Positions 34,408-45,252 of a DNA stretch of 64,000 nucleotides are shown here, in pieces (the first letter of the stretch is position 1; every line of letters begins with the position of its first letter). The stretch is from assembly GCA_030762935.1 (NCBI GenBank), contig CM060892.1:90864827-90928826 (forward strand), in the 5' to 3' direction. Source of the DNA: Hymenopus coronatus. Its lineage: Eukaryota; Arthropoda; Insecta; Mantodea; Hymenopodidae. Both the position numbers and the translations under genes were made by a program. The notes below the pieces were generated by a model, which had not been told where the DNA came from, searched no databases, and saw only the letters and a program-made list of their open reading frames with translations.

Positions 34408-35503
34408 GCAGTCATTTGTTTCCGTTTTTGTAATAATATTTTACTTTTACTGCTAATTTTAATGTCCAGAGTGGTTTAGCATTTTATAATTTTAAATATT
34501 GCCAAAAGTAATCTATTTCTTGCAGCATTTCAGCAATAATTTTGAGTAGAGTAGTGTGCACAAAAAATTAATTTTATTGGGATTTAAAACACAAATAAGG
34601 TATTTTTATGAATATTGATTTTCTTTTAAAAATTTGCACGTATTATTGTTACATCTTCGTCGATGCTGATTATAATAATCCATCAACTTTTGTTTCTTGC
34701 CCCGAAGTCAATGTCCATGCTCGGTGCCAAAAAACACTTGAAAGTGGATTCAAAGAGCATTTCAAAAATATTGCAGAATATGGTCGCTGCCATATATGCA
34801 ATTTGTGAGCTTTGGTAAGGAAAGTGGGCTGTTAAAAGTGCTTCATGGCTGCCTTTAAACCTGACTCATAAAAATTTATTATACGCTCGAAGTTCATTTA
34901 CGAGGCTTCCTTGTGCGCAAGCCTAGCTTCTTTTTTTTTTTTTACCCCACTCCGCGCCGTCTGCAAGATGGAGGTAAACAAATGTGACCTTCAAGTAATA
35001 GCAGTCATTCACTGTGAGCGGGGTCTATGAATACGACGTCGAGGCTTTGTGCTCTCAAGGACGTGACGTTGCTTAATATTGACACTTACTAATGCCAGGC
35101 TTTGAGTGAGTGTGTTTTGTTTTAAAGTCTAAGCTGAAATATTTATTAACTGCTGCTGAAAAATGGGATGGATATGTGCAACTGGAGGGTGGCTGGCTAG
35201 AGAAAGAATATACCTACGCCTGTCTGTGACATCAGACCTTACAATAATTGAAGATGATAGCATCTGTGTAGGAAATACCCTGAAGGCTAGGGAGCTCGTG
35301 ACGTACCAGGGGTGGGGTTCACATTTTGTCTTCATCTTCAAGATCTCACCTGATTTAAACAGGCCATTTCCATTTCTAAATAACAGGCCATTTTCACCTG
35401 ATTTAATGCCCCCTGCTTTATTTGATAGAATAAGCATTACTTTTTATATATTCTCCAAATAAATCCAGTGCTGAAGAAAACATAAGATTAGTGTTCTACG
35501 TGT
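34408..35503. other. Unassigned DNA with a small coding-like frame
   Basis: The frame 34608-34808 (+) includes FVSCPEVNVHARC then KEHFKNIAEYGRCHIC. It is less AT-biased than neighbouring frames, with a C..C/H..C look, but I recognise no domain. An upstream 'ttcttgcag' (ending about 34525) could be a splice acceptor by chance. 34990-35060 is GC-richer ('gtgagcggggtctatgaata'). 35163-35462 holds overlapping frames on both strands. No element was recognised. Confidence 0.35.
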
Positions 35504-36345
35504 ATGTGGCCGAAGAGGAGGATGGCTCAGGCGGTTTCGTCTGAGGGTCGCATTTTTTGTTGTTGTTAAATACAGTTCCGGAGTCTGGTCGGGACTCCGG
35601 TGCTGTATACCCCTTTTTATATTTTCCTAAATTTACTGTTTTGCCGTTCCAATACACTCACACACACACACTCATATATACATTCATTTCACAAACTTAT
35701 AAACACCCATGCCCAAGGAGAGGCTCGAACCCATGATCCCCGCAAGCAAGCCACTTTAGCGAACGCGGCCACGGGGGCCGGCTAACAAAGACACAAACAC
35801 CCATGCCCATGGCGGGACTCGAACCCACGATCCTGTACGCCACGAAGCGCCAAGGTTAGGCACTTTAGCGAACGCGGCCACGCGGACCGGTGCATTTCTG
35901 AGGTTGTGGGTCCGATCCTCGTGGCTGGCTGGCTGGCTCTGGGTTTTTCGAAGGGTTCCACGGTCGCCGGCGAATGCTTGGTAAGTTTCTTATATCCCCG
36001 ACTTCTGACCCTTTGTGTCGTTTCCAATGTTATATCATTCATCTTCTATCCTGCTGGCTTGTTGGAATTGTAGGTGATGGAACTCGGTGCAGCGTGGCAG
36101 GGAAAAAGGATGCACACTGTGAATCTCTCCGTCCCCTGACTTGGGCTGGTTGTCAGGATGAGGACCACGCTTGGTGGGAGCGTTAGACTCTTTGAGGAGG
36201 GTCCCCCGGCCGCCTCTCCGGCTGTGTGAGTGCCTCTCTTTGGAAACTACAGTGGCCCTGCTATTACTGTGTCTTCGCTCCTGGTTCCAGCAGCCCAGTG
36301 TCCTCTCACCTCACCTCGAGTCCCCAGCTTGTAATTTATTTCTAT
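35504..36345 (+). mobile_element. SINE type D, split by SINE C
   Basis: The head starts 'ggatggctcaggcggtttcg' and 'tctgagggtcgcatt', is interrupted at 35556-35891, and continues 'tctgaggttgtgggtccgat', 'cctcgtgg', parallel to the intact head at 44081 ('gtgactcaagcctttcgtct', 'gattcccgctgcc'). The body includes 'ggctctgggtttttcgaagg', 'cagcgtggcagggaaaaagg', 'gtcaggatgaggaccacgct', 'gggtcccccggccgcctctc'. The GC-rich body may include more than one unit, and the right boundary is uncertain. Confidence 0.65.
35556..35891 (-). mobile_element. SINE type C with two tandem tRNA-like heads
   Basis: On the minus strand it starts 'ccggtccgcgtggccgcgtt' and has head 1 with B box GGGTTCGAGTCC (about 35815). 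It then has a short linker and head 2 with 'cgtggccgcgttcgctaaag' and B box GGGTTCGAGCC (about 35724), then a CA/TG-rich stretch and a body ('ggagtcccgaccagactccg') ending in As. Duplication GCATTT occurs at 35550-35555 and 35892-35897. The two heads are about 95 bp apart and clearly related; the 32065 copy has only one. Confidence 0.8.
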
Positions 36346-36740
36346 GTATATAGGCCCTTTATGCGCCATCTAGGCAGCCTAGGTTCCATCCCAAGCGCCC
36401 ACATGTGGATTTCGTGGTGGACGAAGCGGCGTCTGGGCGGATTTTCTTCGGGTTCTCCGGTTTCTCCCCCACTCATTTTGCCAGTTGCTCCGTTACCACT
36501 TTTCCAATCATCAATTTCGCTTATTTTTCATATTATCCTCATCCTCATGTTCATGCCTGATTATGGGCCGACCCCTCGAACAGGTTCTTCATTCTGTGGT
36601 TTCGTGCCTTAAGCTCCCAGGCAGGCTTCTAACCCCTAGGCATTGGCTTGTAAGGCCCAGGGTGGGTATCAGTCCAACAAATACGGGGAGGGTAAGCCGA
36701 TTACGAAATGAAACGAAGAGAAAGAAAGAAAAAAAATAAT
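36346..36740 (+). mobile_element. SINE type A
   Basis: A decayed tRNA-like head ('ggcagcctaggttccatccc'), then 'cacatgtggatttcgtggtg', 'gacgaagcggcg', 'ttcttcgggttctccggttt' shared with type B. It is followed by a longer body ('gctccgttaccacttttcca', 'ctcatgttcatgcctgatta', 'cccctaggcattggcttgta') and a GAAA/A-rich tail at 36707-36738. Types A and B share the head and first third and differ afterwards, so they are sister SINE families. Confidence 0.75.
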
Positions 36741-36844
36741 ATTCGCAAGAGTTTTAACACAAACCAATATTATGGGATATCTCTCAATTGCTAATGCTAC
36801 AAAATAAGTTATATGAAATAAACTACATTTACCATCAAGGGGAC

Positions 36845-37229
36845 TCCGCAGGTTATTTCATGTAGTTTTTGGTGGGGGAAATTCTTTACCATCTTTGTGC
36901 GGCATCATTGGAAGATATTGAACTTAAATACTAAGCTAGATTTTTATCTGACGTTTTATTTTTTACAAACGGTTCAAACACGCACGCACAGAACATATAC
37001 ACACAATGATATTTTTATAAATATTTGTTTTGCTTTCTTGCTTCATAAGCATTAAAACAGTAAAATTCTGTACACAGACACACGGACCTTTTTTAAAAAT
37101 GTGTTTTTCGGACTCAGTGTAAACCAAAACATATATTTCTGGTGAAATCTCGACATCAAAATTGTAAGTGGAATACAATACCTTCTCTATCTACTATGTA
37201 TATTGTACATTCGGACTAGAGAAAGTAAA
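36845..37229 (+). mobile_element. RF1 3' half
   Basis: Blocks 'catgtagtttttggtggggg', 'catctttgtgcggcatcatt', 'aagatattgaacttaaatac', 'cacggaccttttttaaaaat', 'tatttctggtgaaatctcga' and the end hairpin at 37185-37215 with 'ctagagaaagtaaa'. An extra roughly 100 bp at 36970-37065 lies within the CA-block region, partly duplicating CA-rich sequence. The 5' half is missing or unrecognisable. Confidence 0.85.
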
Positions 37230-39122
37230 TCTTTTAAAAAAATTGGATTTTTCTGTGATTTACCGGGAAAACGGAGTCAGTTGAGTTTAATGTCATGTTG
37301 CTGCCATAGTAGCAATCCTAAAATGTAGCTAGGTTTTCGACATCAAATAATGAAACGTATTTATAATCCTAAATTCATGAGAATTTATATATTATGAAAA
37401 TTTAAGTAAATATTCCCTCCGAGAAAATTGTTTACCACCATTTCAGAAGTTTTTTGGTGAAAATACCCTTCAGCTCCAAGATTAGGAAAAGTGTCAACAG
37501 AAATAACATCTGGTTTTCAATGATGCCTGGCGCTGGAAACTATTAGAAAATCTGGGTTAGAAACGGCCAGTGGAATAGAAAATGTATTTAGTACCATAAA
37601 AAGCCTAGGGACAAAATAATAAAAAGATAAAATAAAAAAATAAAAAAACAACATCAACAAACAGAAAAGCAGATACACAGCACAATTAAGAGATTTTGAG
37701 TGGAGCGACAATCGACTATACTACGGGCTTTTTACCTTTTTACTGGTAACATCTTGTGACACAAAGTTTTTTAATGATAAAAATGTTGTGTCAATGAGAG
37801 ATGTGGAACTTTCTCTCTGGAAAATTTACGGATGATATTCTGGTTCAGAGTAATAAGTTCTTTAGTTATTATCTAGCAGTGACAGGTAACACTGGACTTA
37901 GTTTTTAAATCGCAATTAGTACTTCATTTTAATATTTATAGATCGGTTGAATACCGTAATGAGCTTCTCATGTTCAGACTGTACATTCCTCCAGGTGTTT
38001 ACATTCGCGCATGTAAACATTAAAGTCCATGCGTACATAACATAACTGAAAACGCCAATTCCAACATACTTTAATCATCGTCACCGATTGATCCAGAAAA
38101 TCTATTCCACACCTATTAGAACTGTTCTTTTCAAAGCTGCATAGGACGTCCAATGCCTGCCTTTCTTTTTGGAGTATAATGGAACAATTTCTTCAGAATT
38201 ACGTTATCAATCATTATTTCTAGATATTCCATTCATCTTGTGCCTTTATTTACTTTAACTTATAAAAAATAACAAACATATAACACAATGAACAGTGCAA
38301 AGTACAGACTATACTCTTTTCGCTCTGTCCATGTCTTCCTCTGTTTGCTATGCTCTTAAAAGCGTATTGGACAGGTCATATTGCTGAAGAGGAGGAGATA
38401 CACATGATATGTAACTTGTGACAAACTGGTGATTCCTAAACTTTCTGGTTGGATAATAACCTAGTCTCTCATCGCGTGCTACAAAATTAGGTTAATCTTT
38501 TGCATGCGCTACATCCTGAAGTTCTAATGCCAAGGTAATTCTCCCACGTGGTGTGCTAAATTAATACCCTGCTTATAAAGTCAACCTGTTCTGAGGGAGC
38601 GTGAAGCGGGTTTGAGGGGAGAACTGGTGGATTGCCTAATCGGTTTTGCCTTTTGTTACTCGCTAGGTATGTTGTATCATCATTGCTCCTCCAAAAAATT
38701 GTAGTAATACTCGAGCAAAATCACAGCGCTAGGCCTATTTTTATTGTCTTTGAGTGTACATATTCAATTTCTGAAGCAGGAACTTCCTCTTAAAGCGAAA
38801 CTGAGTATACTATTATGATGTTTATCTCAATACGAGTCATAAACTTAAATATCCAGGATAATTTCAGTTTTACATGCTTTGAGGTCTCTTGAATCACCCT
38901 TTATTTAAAAAAAACGCTGTTATTTACTTCCCCCCTTTTTCTACGGTATCATCTGTTTAAAATGTTCAATAGCTTGTGATTTTTAAAGTGCTGACGCCTT
39001 TCCGTTGTTCCTCACGGTATCGTGGGAAAATATAGAATTTCAAGGCCAGCATATAGAGATCTGTTGTTAAAATGCTGCATCTATGAGATTTGACCAGATA
39101 CTGTGAAACTTTCAAACTACTT
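37230..39122. other. Unassigned AT-rich DNA
   Basis: About 1.9 kb with no recognised repeat, RNA gene or coding domain. An A/TAAAA-rich tract lies near 37615-37655. Confidence 0.45.
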
Positions 39123-39963
39123 TTACTTTCTCTACACGTTCTATGTACATAGTGTATAGAGATACCGAGATTTCACCGGAAATACTTGTTTTAGGACCTC
39201 CTTAATCCAAAAAAAAAGCATTTTTAGAAAAATGTCCTTGTATGTCTGTGTGTATGTGTGTATGTAGCATGGCTCAAAAATGAAAAGACCGTTAAATACC
39301 AAACTTAGTATTTAATTTTGGTATCTTCCAAGGATGCGACGCGAAGATTTTCAAGAAAATCGCCCCAGCCCCAACCAACTTTCACATGGAACTTTTTTCG
39401 AAAAATTGATTTCCTCAAAAATGGCTCTAACGATTTTAATTGAAATATCGTATACAAAGATATTTACCTGAAAAATAATATGTATATCTTGAATTTTCTG
39501 GGAATAGCCTATGAAGAACACTTTATTTTAAATGAATTTTACGGAATTTTGCATAACTGCTAAGCCGTAACAGAAGGACAAAAACTTACCACACACAAAA
39601 TGTAGAGCACATTAAAACACAGAATTTGTGTTATATTCGTTTTTTTTGTTTTTCCTAGAGTTGATCGTTTTTTAGATATTCCTTGCTTTTGGTTTCAGCT
39701 TTGAAATATTTATACTTTTCTCATACAGGAATTTGTCCACTCCTGTCCGTGCAAACAAAGGAACTTTAGTCACATAGTAACCAGCTTTTGACTATCACTT
39801 TAATCTATGGTACTCCCTTATTTCACAACTTACAAGGAAGTAAGTAATAAGAGTATTTCTGCTAATTTTTTCTCGATTAGTATAAAGTAATTGGATGCAT
39901 AAGCTTTTTATCGATAATTTGTGGCAGAGATGTAGAGAAAGGTATGTGAATGGAACACATCAG
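39123..39963 (-). mobile_element. RF1 copy, complete, near consensus
   Basis: 'ttactttctctacacgttct', 'ccgagatttcaccggaaata', TG block 39238-39264, 'catggctcaaaaatgaaaag', 'gatgcgacgcgaagattttc', 'aactgctaagccgtaacaga', 'ccagcttttgactatcactt', ending 'gtatgtgaatggaacacatc' and 'aga'. The 'gaaggtattgcattccaccc' block next to the hairpin is deleted. About 840 bp. Confidence 0.92.
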
Positions 39964-40740
39964 ATTTTTTGTTCAAAATAAAATAATATGGATTCCAAAC
40001 TGGAAAACATATGTGTTCTTTCCCACTTCCCCGTTTTAATATCAATAAACTGACACTTAAGTTCGTAGGTGCGTGATTATTAACAGACAATCTCAATTTG
40101 AAACCTTGTTTTCTAGCATTTTTCCAAGACTATTCCATAGACAAAATACTGCACTCGATGCGATATTTTTCTAATTTATTTCGCAAATTGTATACTGCCT
40201 CTCAAAAGTACATTAGAGAAAAAATCATAATACCTTTTGAAATAAATCTGCAATTTAGAGACAGGAATTATTAAATTATGAAAAATCAAGGGTTCTGTAG
40301 AGTATTTATTCTACACTTATTAGAGATAATATAAAAATATATAATATGACTTATCTATGTAACTCACTATCACTAAAATTGAATTTTATTATATAAATAT
40401 TTTTAAAAGGCATCAGAAGGCTCTACTTTTACATTAATGTATTTAAACGATAGTAAACTATTAAAATAACCATGGAATTTGGTAAATGGCAAATATATCA
40501 GTATTATTCTATGTTATAACAGGTATAAATTTCAACAACATATCATAAGACTGTGGATTTTCTAAAGTTCAGATGCATCACTATAAACGCAAGTGACTGT
40601 CGTTCTTTCATTATCGCTTTTATACCTCGAAGAAATGAGTACCTAATGAAACTATTTCTTTGAACATTTATCTTGGTTAACATGAAATTGATACAAAAAA
40701 GCTTTCAAAGAATAATGTGTATATTATACATAATAGAACT
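39964..40740. other. Unassigned, very AT-rich DNA
   Basis: About 780 bp. Nothing recognised. Confidence 0.45.
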
Positions 40741-41796
40741 CTGAGTTACATTCACATGACTTTCTCTACCAATCCTGCAACAAATCATTCTCACAAAAGC
40801 TTAGTCTGCTATCCCCTTCATGCTGTTCCAATAAATATTAATTGAAATGGCTTTATTACATATTTACTTGTGGATAAAAATAAAATAAGAGAATACATGA
40901 GGTTAAAGTGAGTGTTATATATTTTAGGAGCTGGTCAGTAGGTATATGATGACATTGAAATTCCGTTGAATTTGCTGACCAGAAACAAGAAAACAAAGGA
41001 ACAACATCTAATTTAAGGATAGTATAAGAATTTTATAATTTATACAAACAACGAGGAATATCTCTGTAATGTTTAACTCCACAAAAACAAATAATTAAAT
41101 GAAAATGAATTTCACATAGATTGTGTGTTTTAACGAGGTCTATATACTTTTGTTCAGCAAGTTTTTTCTCTCTATCCCATGCAATTTACCATGTAGGCAA
41201 AAGTAATCTAGAAGGAGAGGACATCAGAACTAATTCCCATAGAATTCAAGATATACAGTTTTACTTTCTGTACGCGTACTATGTAATAGTGTTTAGAAAA
41301 GCTACCTCTTGCATTCCACCCAAAAATTAGATACCGAAATTTCACCGGAAATAGATAGGACACCTGTATCCTACAAAAAGGTGCGTGTGTGTGTGTGTGT
41401 GTGTGAGTGTCTATAACACGATAACTCAGAAATGAAAAGTCGGTAAAATACTTTACTTGGTAAAAAAGTTTAGTATCTTCCGAGGATGCGACATGAAGAT
41501 TTGGAGAAAAATCCCCCGGTAGCGGTTTTCTTGAGAAGCTTCTTGTCGCAGCATTTGTTGTTGTAAGGTGCCAAACATAAATATTTAACCCACATTTTCC
41601 TTTTTGAGTTGTGATATTCACAGACACACACACACAAGTACACATGCATGTGCGCGCGGTTCTTTTTCTTTTCTTCTTCTTTTTTCTTTTGTCAGAGGTG
41701 TCAAAACTTTTATATTCGGTGATATTTTAGTATCGAATTATAGGGATGTGATACAATACCTTCCCTACTTACTTTGTAGGTAATAGAGAAAGTAAT
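40741..41796 (+). mobile_element. RF1 copy interrupted by an inverted RF1 fragment
   Basis: The left part, 40741-41261, runs from 'ttcacatgactttctctacc' to 'attcaagatatacagtttta'. The right part, 41520-41796, resumes 'agcggttttcttgagaagct', 'tcttgtcgcagcatttgttg', 'cacacacacacaag', 'atattcggtgatattttagt', and ends at the hairpin with 'aatagagaaagtaa'. About 150 bp of the host are missing at the insertion, so insertion was accompanied or followed by deletion. Confidence 0.82.
41262..41519 (-). mobile_element. RF1 3'-half fragment inserted in RF1
   Basis: 'ttactttctgtacgcgtact', 'ttgcattccacccaaaaatt', TG block 41384-41404, 'acgataactcagaaatgaaa', 'gaggatgcgacatgaagatt'. It stops abruptly at 'aaatcccccggt'. 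The plus host sequence starts at the next base. Confidence 0.85.
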
Positions 41797-41865
41797 ACAC
41801 CATACCTGGAAGAGAAAATAGTCTGTTCCTACGACACATCAGCTTGTTTCCAAGTATTACTTATT

Positions 41866-41965
41866 TCTCTACAAGATATCTACTAAGCAGAGGAAATGTT
41901 GCAATCCACCCTAAGATTTCGAGGTCAAAAAACTAAATACCGTTTTAAGACTTTTTGAATTTAAA
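41866..41965 (-). mobile_element. RF1 3'-end fragment
   Basis: 'tctctacaagatatctacta', 'gttgcaatccaccctaagat', 'aaataccgttttaagacttt'. Hairpin-proximal 100 bp only, ending in an AAAT-rich tract. Confidence 0.6.
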
Positions 41966-42015
41966 ATAAATAAATAAGATAAAATAAACAAATATAAAAG
42001 TATAATACCCAACAA

Positions 42016-43262
42016 TCTAATGTGTTCCATTCACTGACTTTTGCTATCTATTCTGCAACAAAAGATACTTACATAAGTTTAATCTTATATCTCTTCATGG
42101 CAATTTGATAAGTATTAGCAGAAATGGATTTATGCAGGTACAACGGAAATAAGAGAATACACTAGTTAACTAGACTTAAGAGATAGACACAACTTTTAAA
42201 AGCTAATTCCTATCTGATGATATTAAAATTCTGTTACCCTTGCATGACCAGGAGTAAATTCAACAGAAAAAGGTTTTAAACTTGAGAAAAGTATAACCAT
42301 TGGAAAATTTAAAACAATAACAAGGAATACCTCGGATATTAACACTACACGAAAAATCTGATGTGTTCCATTCACATAACTTTCTCTATTTGTTCCGCAA
42401 ACTACTTGTTTAAGAAGATCATTCATTTATTTACATAATGCAAATAAAGATAAACAAACATTATCAGAAATGGTTTTATTACTTAGATCCGTATAAGCAG
42501 AAGGAGTATAAGGCAATACACAGTAAACTCTTTTAAAAGCTTTTGCAATGCGATTGTCATTGAAATCAGTTCTATTTCCATTGTTGGGGGTAAAACAAAA
42601 AAGAGATGAAACGGATAAAGACGTATCGTTTGAGAAAATTTTAAGTATCTTAAAAGTGAAACCAATAATAGAGAATATCATGATTGGACATATTTGCACG
42701 ATATAATTAGGGTATTAACGAGATCTAAATTTATAAGTCGATCTATTGCGGTTCATCAGTTACACAAAAGTCATCCAGAATGAAGAGGTCTTCAGAGACT
42801 ACTCCCAGACAATTCAAGATATTAGATTGTATTTGCCATGTAAACATTTTAATATATGGTATTTTAATCAAAATCGTTACTGACATTTCGATTTTTTTTC
42901 AAGTACAGGGTAGTTTGAGAAGAGGGAGTTTTCTAAAAATCTTCCCAGAGAGATGCTGAATTTAAAAACCATGTTTATATTTTGGCCGATAATTCGTTTG
43001 TGAGATACGTTTTCACATTCACACAAACCCCGTAATTCATTTTTTTGATTCAGGGGACCGCAAAACATATTTTGGGCGTCGAATTTTTAGATCGTTTACA
43101 ATACTGCCACTTCTTACTTACGTAGTAAAGAAAGTAAATTGCTTTTCGTGTTTTCTTCAGGGAGTCTAAAAATATATTTTTCCTGTCAAACTTGAAATCG
43201 AACTTTTGTTTAAAATACATCGAAGATGTTCCCCACCTTATCGAAATATTAAAGGAGGTAGC
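42016..43262 (+). mobile_element. RF1 copy split by another plus RF1 copy
   Basis: The left part (42016-42356) starts TCTAATGTGTTCC and runs to 'acactacacgaaaaa'. The right part (43139-43262) is a hairpin-proximal fragment ('ttcagggagtctaaaaatat', 'atttttcctgtcaaacttga', 'aatcgaac'). The middle of the host is missing, so the pairing of the two pieces as one host is inferred from position. Confidence 0.6.
42357..43138 (+). mobile_element. RF1 copy inserted after an A run of RF1
   Basis: Starts TCTGATGTGTTCCATTCAC right after 'cacgaaaaa' of the older copy. Complete order of blocks to 'gattcaggggaccgcaaaac', 'atattttgggcgtcgaattt', and the end 'cttacttacgtagtaaagaa' with 'agtaaa'. About 780 bp. 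Confidence 0.9.
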
Positions 43263-44080
43263 AAATGGCAATAATTTTGAATATTTTACTTCAATACTCT
43301 TCCTTTGCGACATCTGACAGTAAGTATAAGAGCCACAGAGGTAAAAACTGAAATATCTTAAGATTAAAATAAAAAATATCATTCACATGCCTTTCTCTAC
43401 CTATTCCAAGGACAATCTTACAAAACATTCTTATTCTTGAACTTCATGCTAATCAAGATCAGCATTAGCAGAAAAGTCTCCTTACTCGGTTCATTCTAAG
43501 TAGAAAATATCTAAGGGAATTCACTGAGTTAAAGTGGCAGTCAAATATTTCAAAGCTGTTGCTATGCGGTTGTTATTCACATTTGGTTCTTTGCATGTAC
43601 AGCAGCAAAACAGAAGAAACAAGGAACGACTTCCTGTTTGGGAAAAATATGTATGCTTAAGGTGAAACCTATAACAAGGAATACCTCGGAAGCGATTAGC
43701 TACACAACAGAAATTTAAAGAGCATAAATTTTAACGGGATCTCCATTTTTGTGTGGTAAGATTTTGTCTAAAACTTACGGTTTACCAGTTTTACAAAAGT
43801 CATCCAGAATGAAGAGGAACTTCAGAGGCTATTCCCTAGTAATTCAAGATGTACATTTTATTTGTAAAGGAAATGTTTTAATATACGGTATTTTAATCAA
43901 CGCCATTAGAGCCGTTTCTTAGAAAATCAAAATTTTCGAGATTTTTAAAATATTGTGTAGATCGGAGAGGGGAGTTTCTTGAAAATGTTCGTGTCGCATC
44001 CTTAGAACATGCTGAACTTAAATATGAAGTTTGGTACCGAACTGAATTTTCATTTTTGAATTATCGTGTGCGCATACAGA

Positions 44081-44535
44081 CCGTGACTCAAGCCTTTCGT
44101 CTGAGACTGGCATTCAGAAGGTCATGTGATCGATTCCCGCTGCCTACCTCTCATACGCATGGGTTTTTTTCGCCGGTTTTCCCAGCTTACTAGGCCAATT
44201 CTGGGCAGGTTTCTTTATTCCCCCCGAACTTTCTGCCCCTTCATTTCATCTCCATTTCATCCAATCGGTCACATTCAGGATTTTAAGCGTCGGCGAGGGC
44301 TGCGATAGTGACGCCCTTCCGAGGTGGTGACCGCGCTCTGAAATCCCGCCGATGGCGCTGAAAATCGCCTGCGGACTCCGGGAGTTCGGTCTAGGGCGCG
44401 GGCTCCTAGCGCACCCCGCGTGAGATGAAGAACTCTTCGAAACTGTTAGGTTCTTCCATGGTGGCTCTTTCCTCGCCGTTCGGTTTCGGCCGCCCGTTCA
44501 TCTCTACAGCTCGGTTTTGGGTTCCGAAGCGCACA
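44081..44535 (+). mobile_element. tRNA-derived SINE, type D
   Basis: Head 'cgtgactcaagcctttcgtc', 'tgagactggcattcagaagg', B-box-like GTGATCGATTCCCG, then 'ctgcctacctctcatacgca', 'cgccggttttcccagcttac', a CATTTCATC-rich middle, and a GC-rich segment ('gcgtcggcgagggctgcgat', 'agggcgcgggctcctagcgc') ending near 'gttccgaagcgcacacag'. It lies inside an RF1 copy. The 3' end and its boundary with repeat E are not sharply defined. Confidence 0.72.
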
Positions 44536-44734
44536 CAGTTATGAACTCATAGATAGTCAGCGGTATAAAGAGACAGTATTGGGGAAGGGTTTGTAGCGTA
44601 AACATATGTTGAAACATAATCTGATCCGAAAGTACATCATTACATATACTGAAATTATATGTACCGTTCTAATTCATAAAGTATTATAATAAAACAATTA
44701 TTTCACAATATAATTAGTATATAAAACGCATTAC

Positions 44735-45165
44735 ACTTTTACTAATAAAATTATAAAACTTCACACAAAAAAGTCAGGATAATAATGTGCAGAAAAGACA
44801 ATGAACATATATCAACCAAACTCTCAGAACTCATTACAGTGAATTATAATTTATATCTTTACTGTATCGAAAGAAAATACTCTGCTTCTTTCACTTAAAT
44901 ATGTTTGAATCATCCGCCTACCCTTTCATATTTTCGACGTTTTTCTATTTGCGCTCTCTTTCAGTGTTCGCTGGCTTATTTATCTACTAGCAGGAACTAA
45001 ACGAGACCAAACAGTGAGCAATGCTAGATAGTGCAACGCGTTTTGAAGCTGGCTGTGGAGACCACACCTTTCCATCACGCGTCTGTAATAGTCTGTGTTC
45101 ACCGATCCTCAATCTGGCAATTTCGTGACACCGAACCGAGTTCCACTCATCTCATTCTATCCTCC
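44735..45165 (+). repeat. Repeat E, copy 2
   Basis: Parallel to 5830-6250 over its length: 'taataaaattataaaacttc', 'aggataataatgtgcagaaa', 'ttgcgctctctttcagtgtt', 'tctactagcaggaactaaac', 'cctcaatctggcaatttcgt'. 44536-44734 is AT-rich linker of unknown origin. Confidence 0.65.
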
Positions 45166-45252
45166 AGGGGTCTGATGTACAATAAACCAACGGTTGCAGT
45201 GTGGAATCACCTCTGACAATCACACATAAACACGGACCTTTTTCTAAAAATG

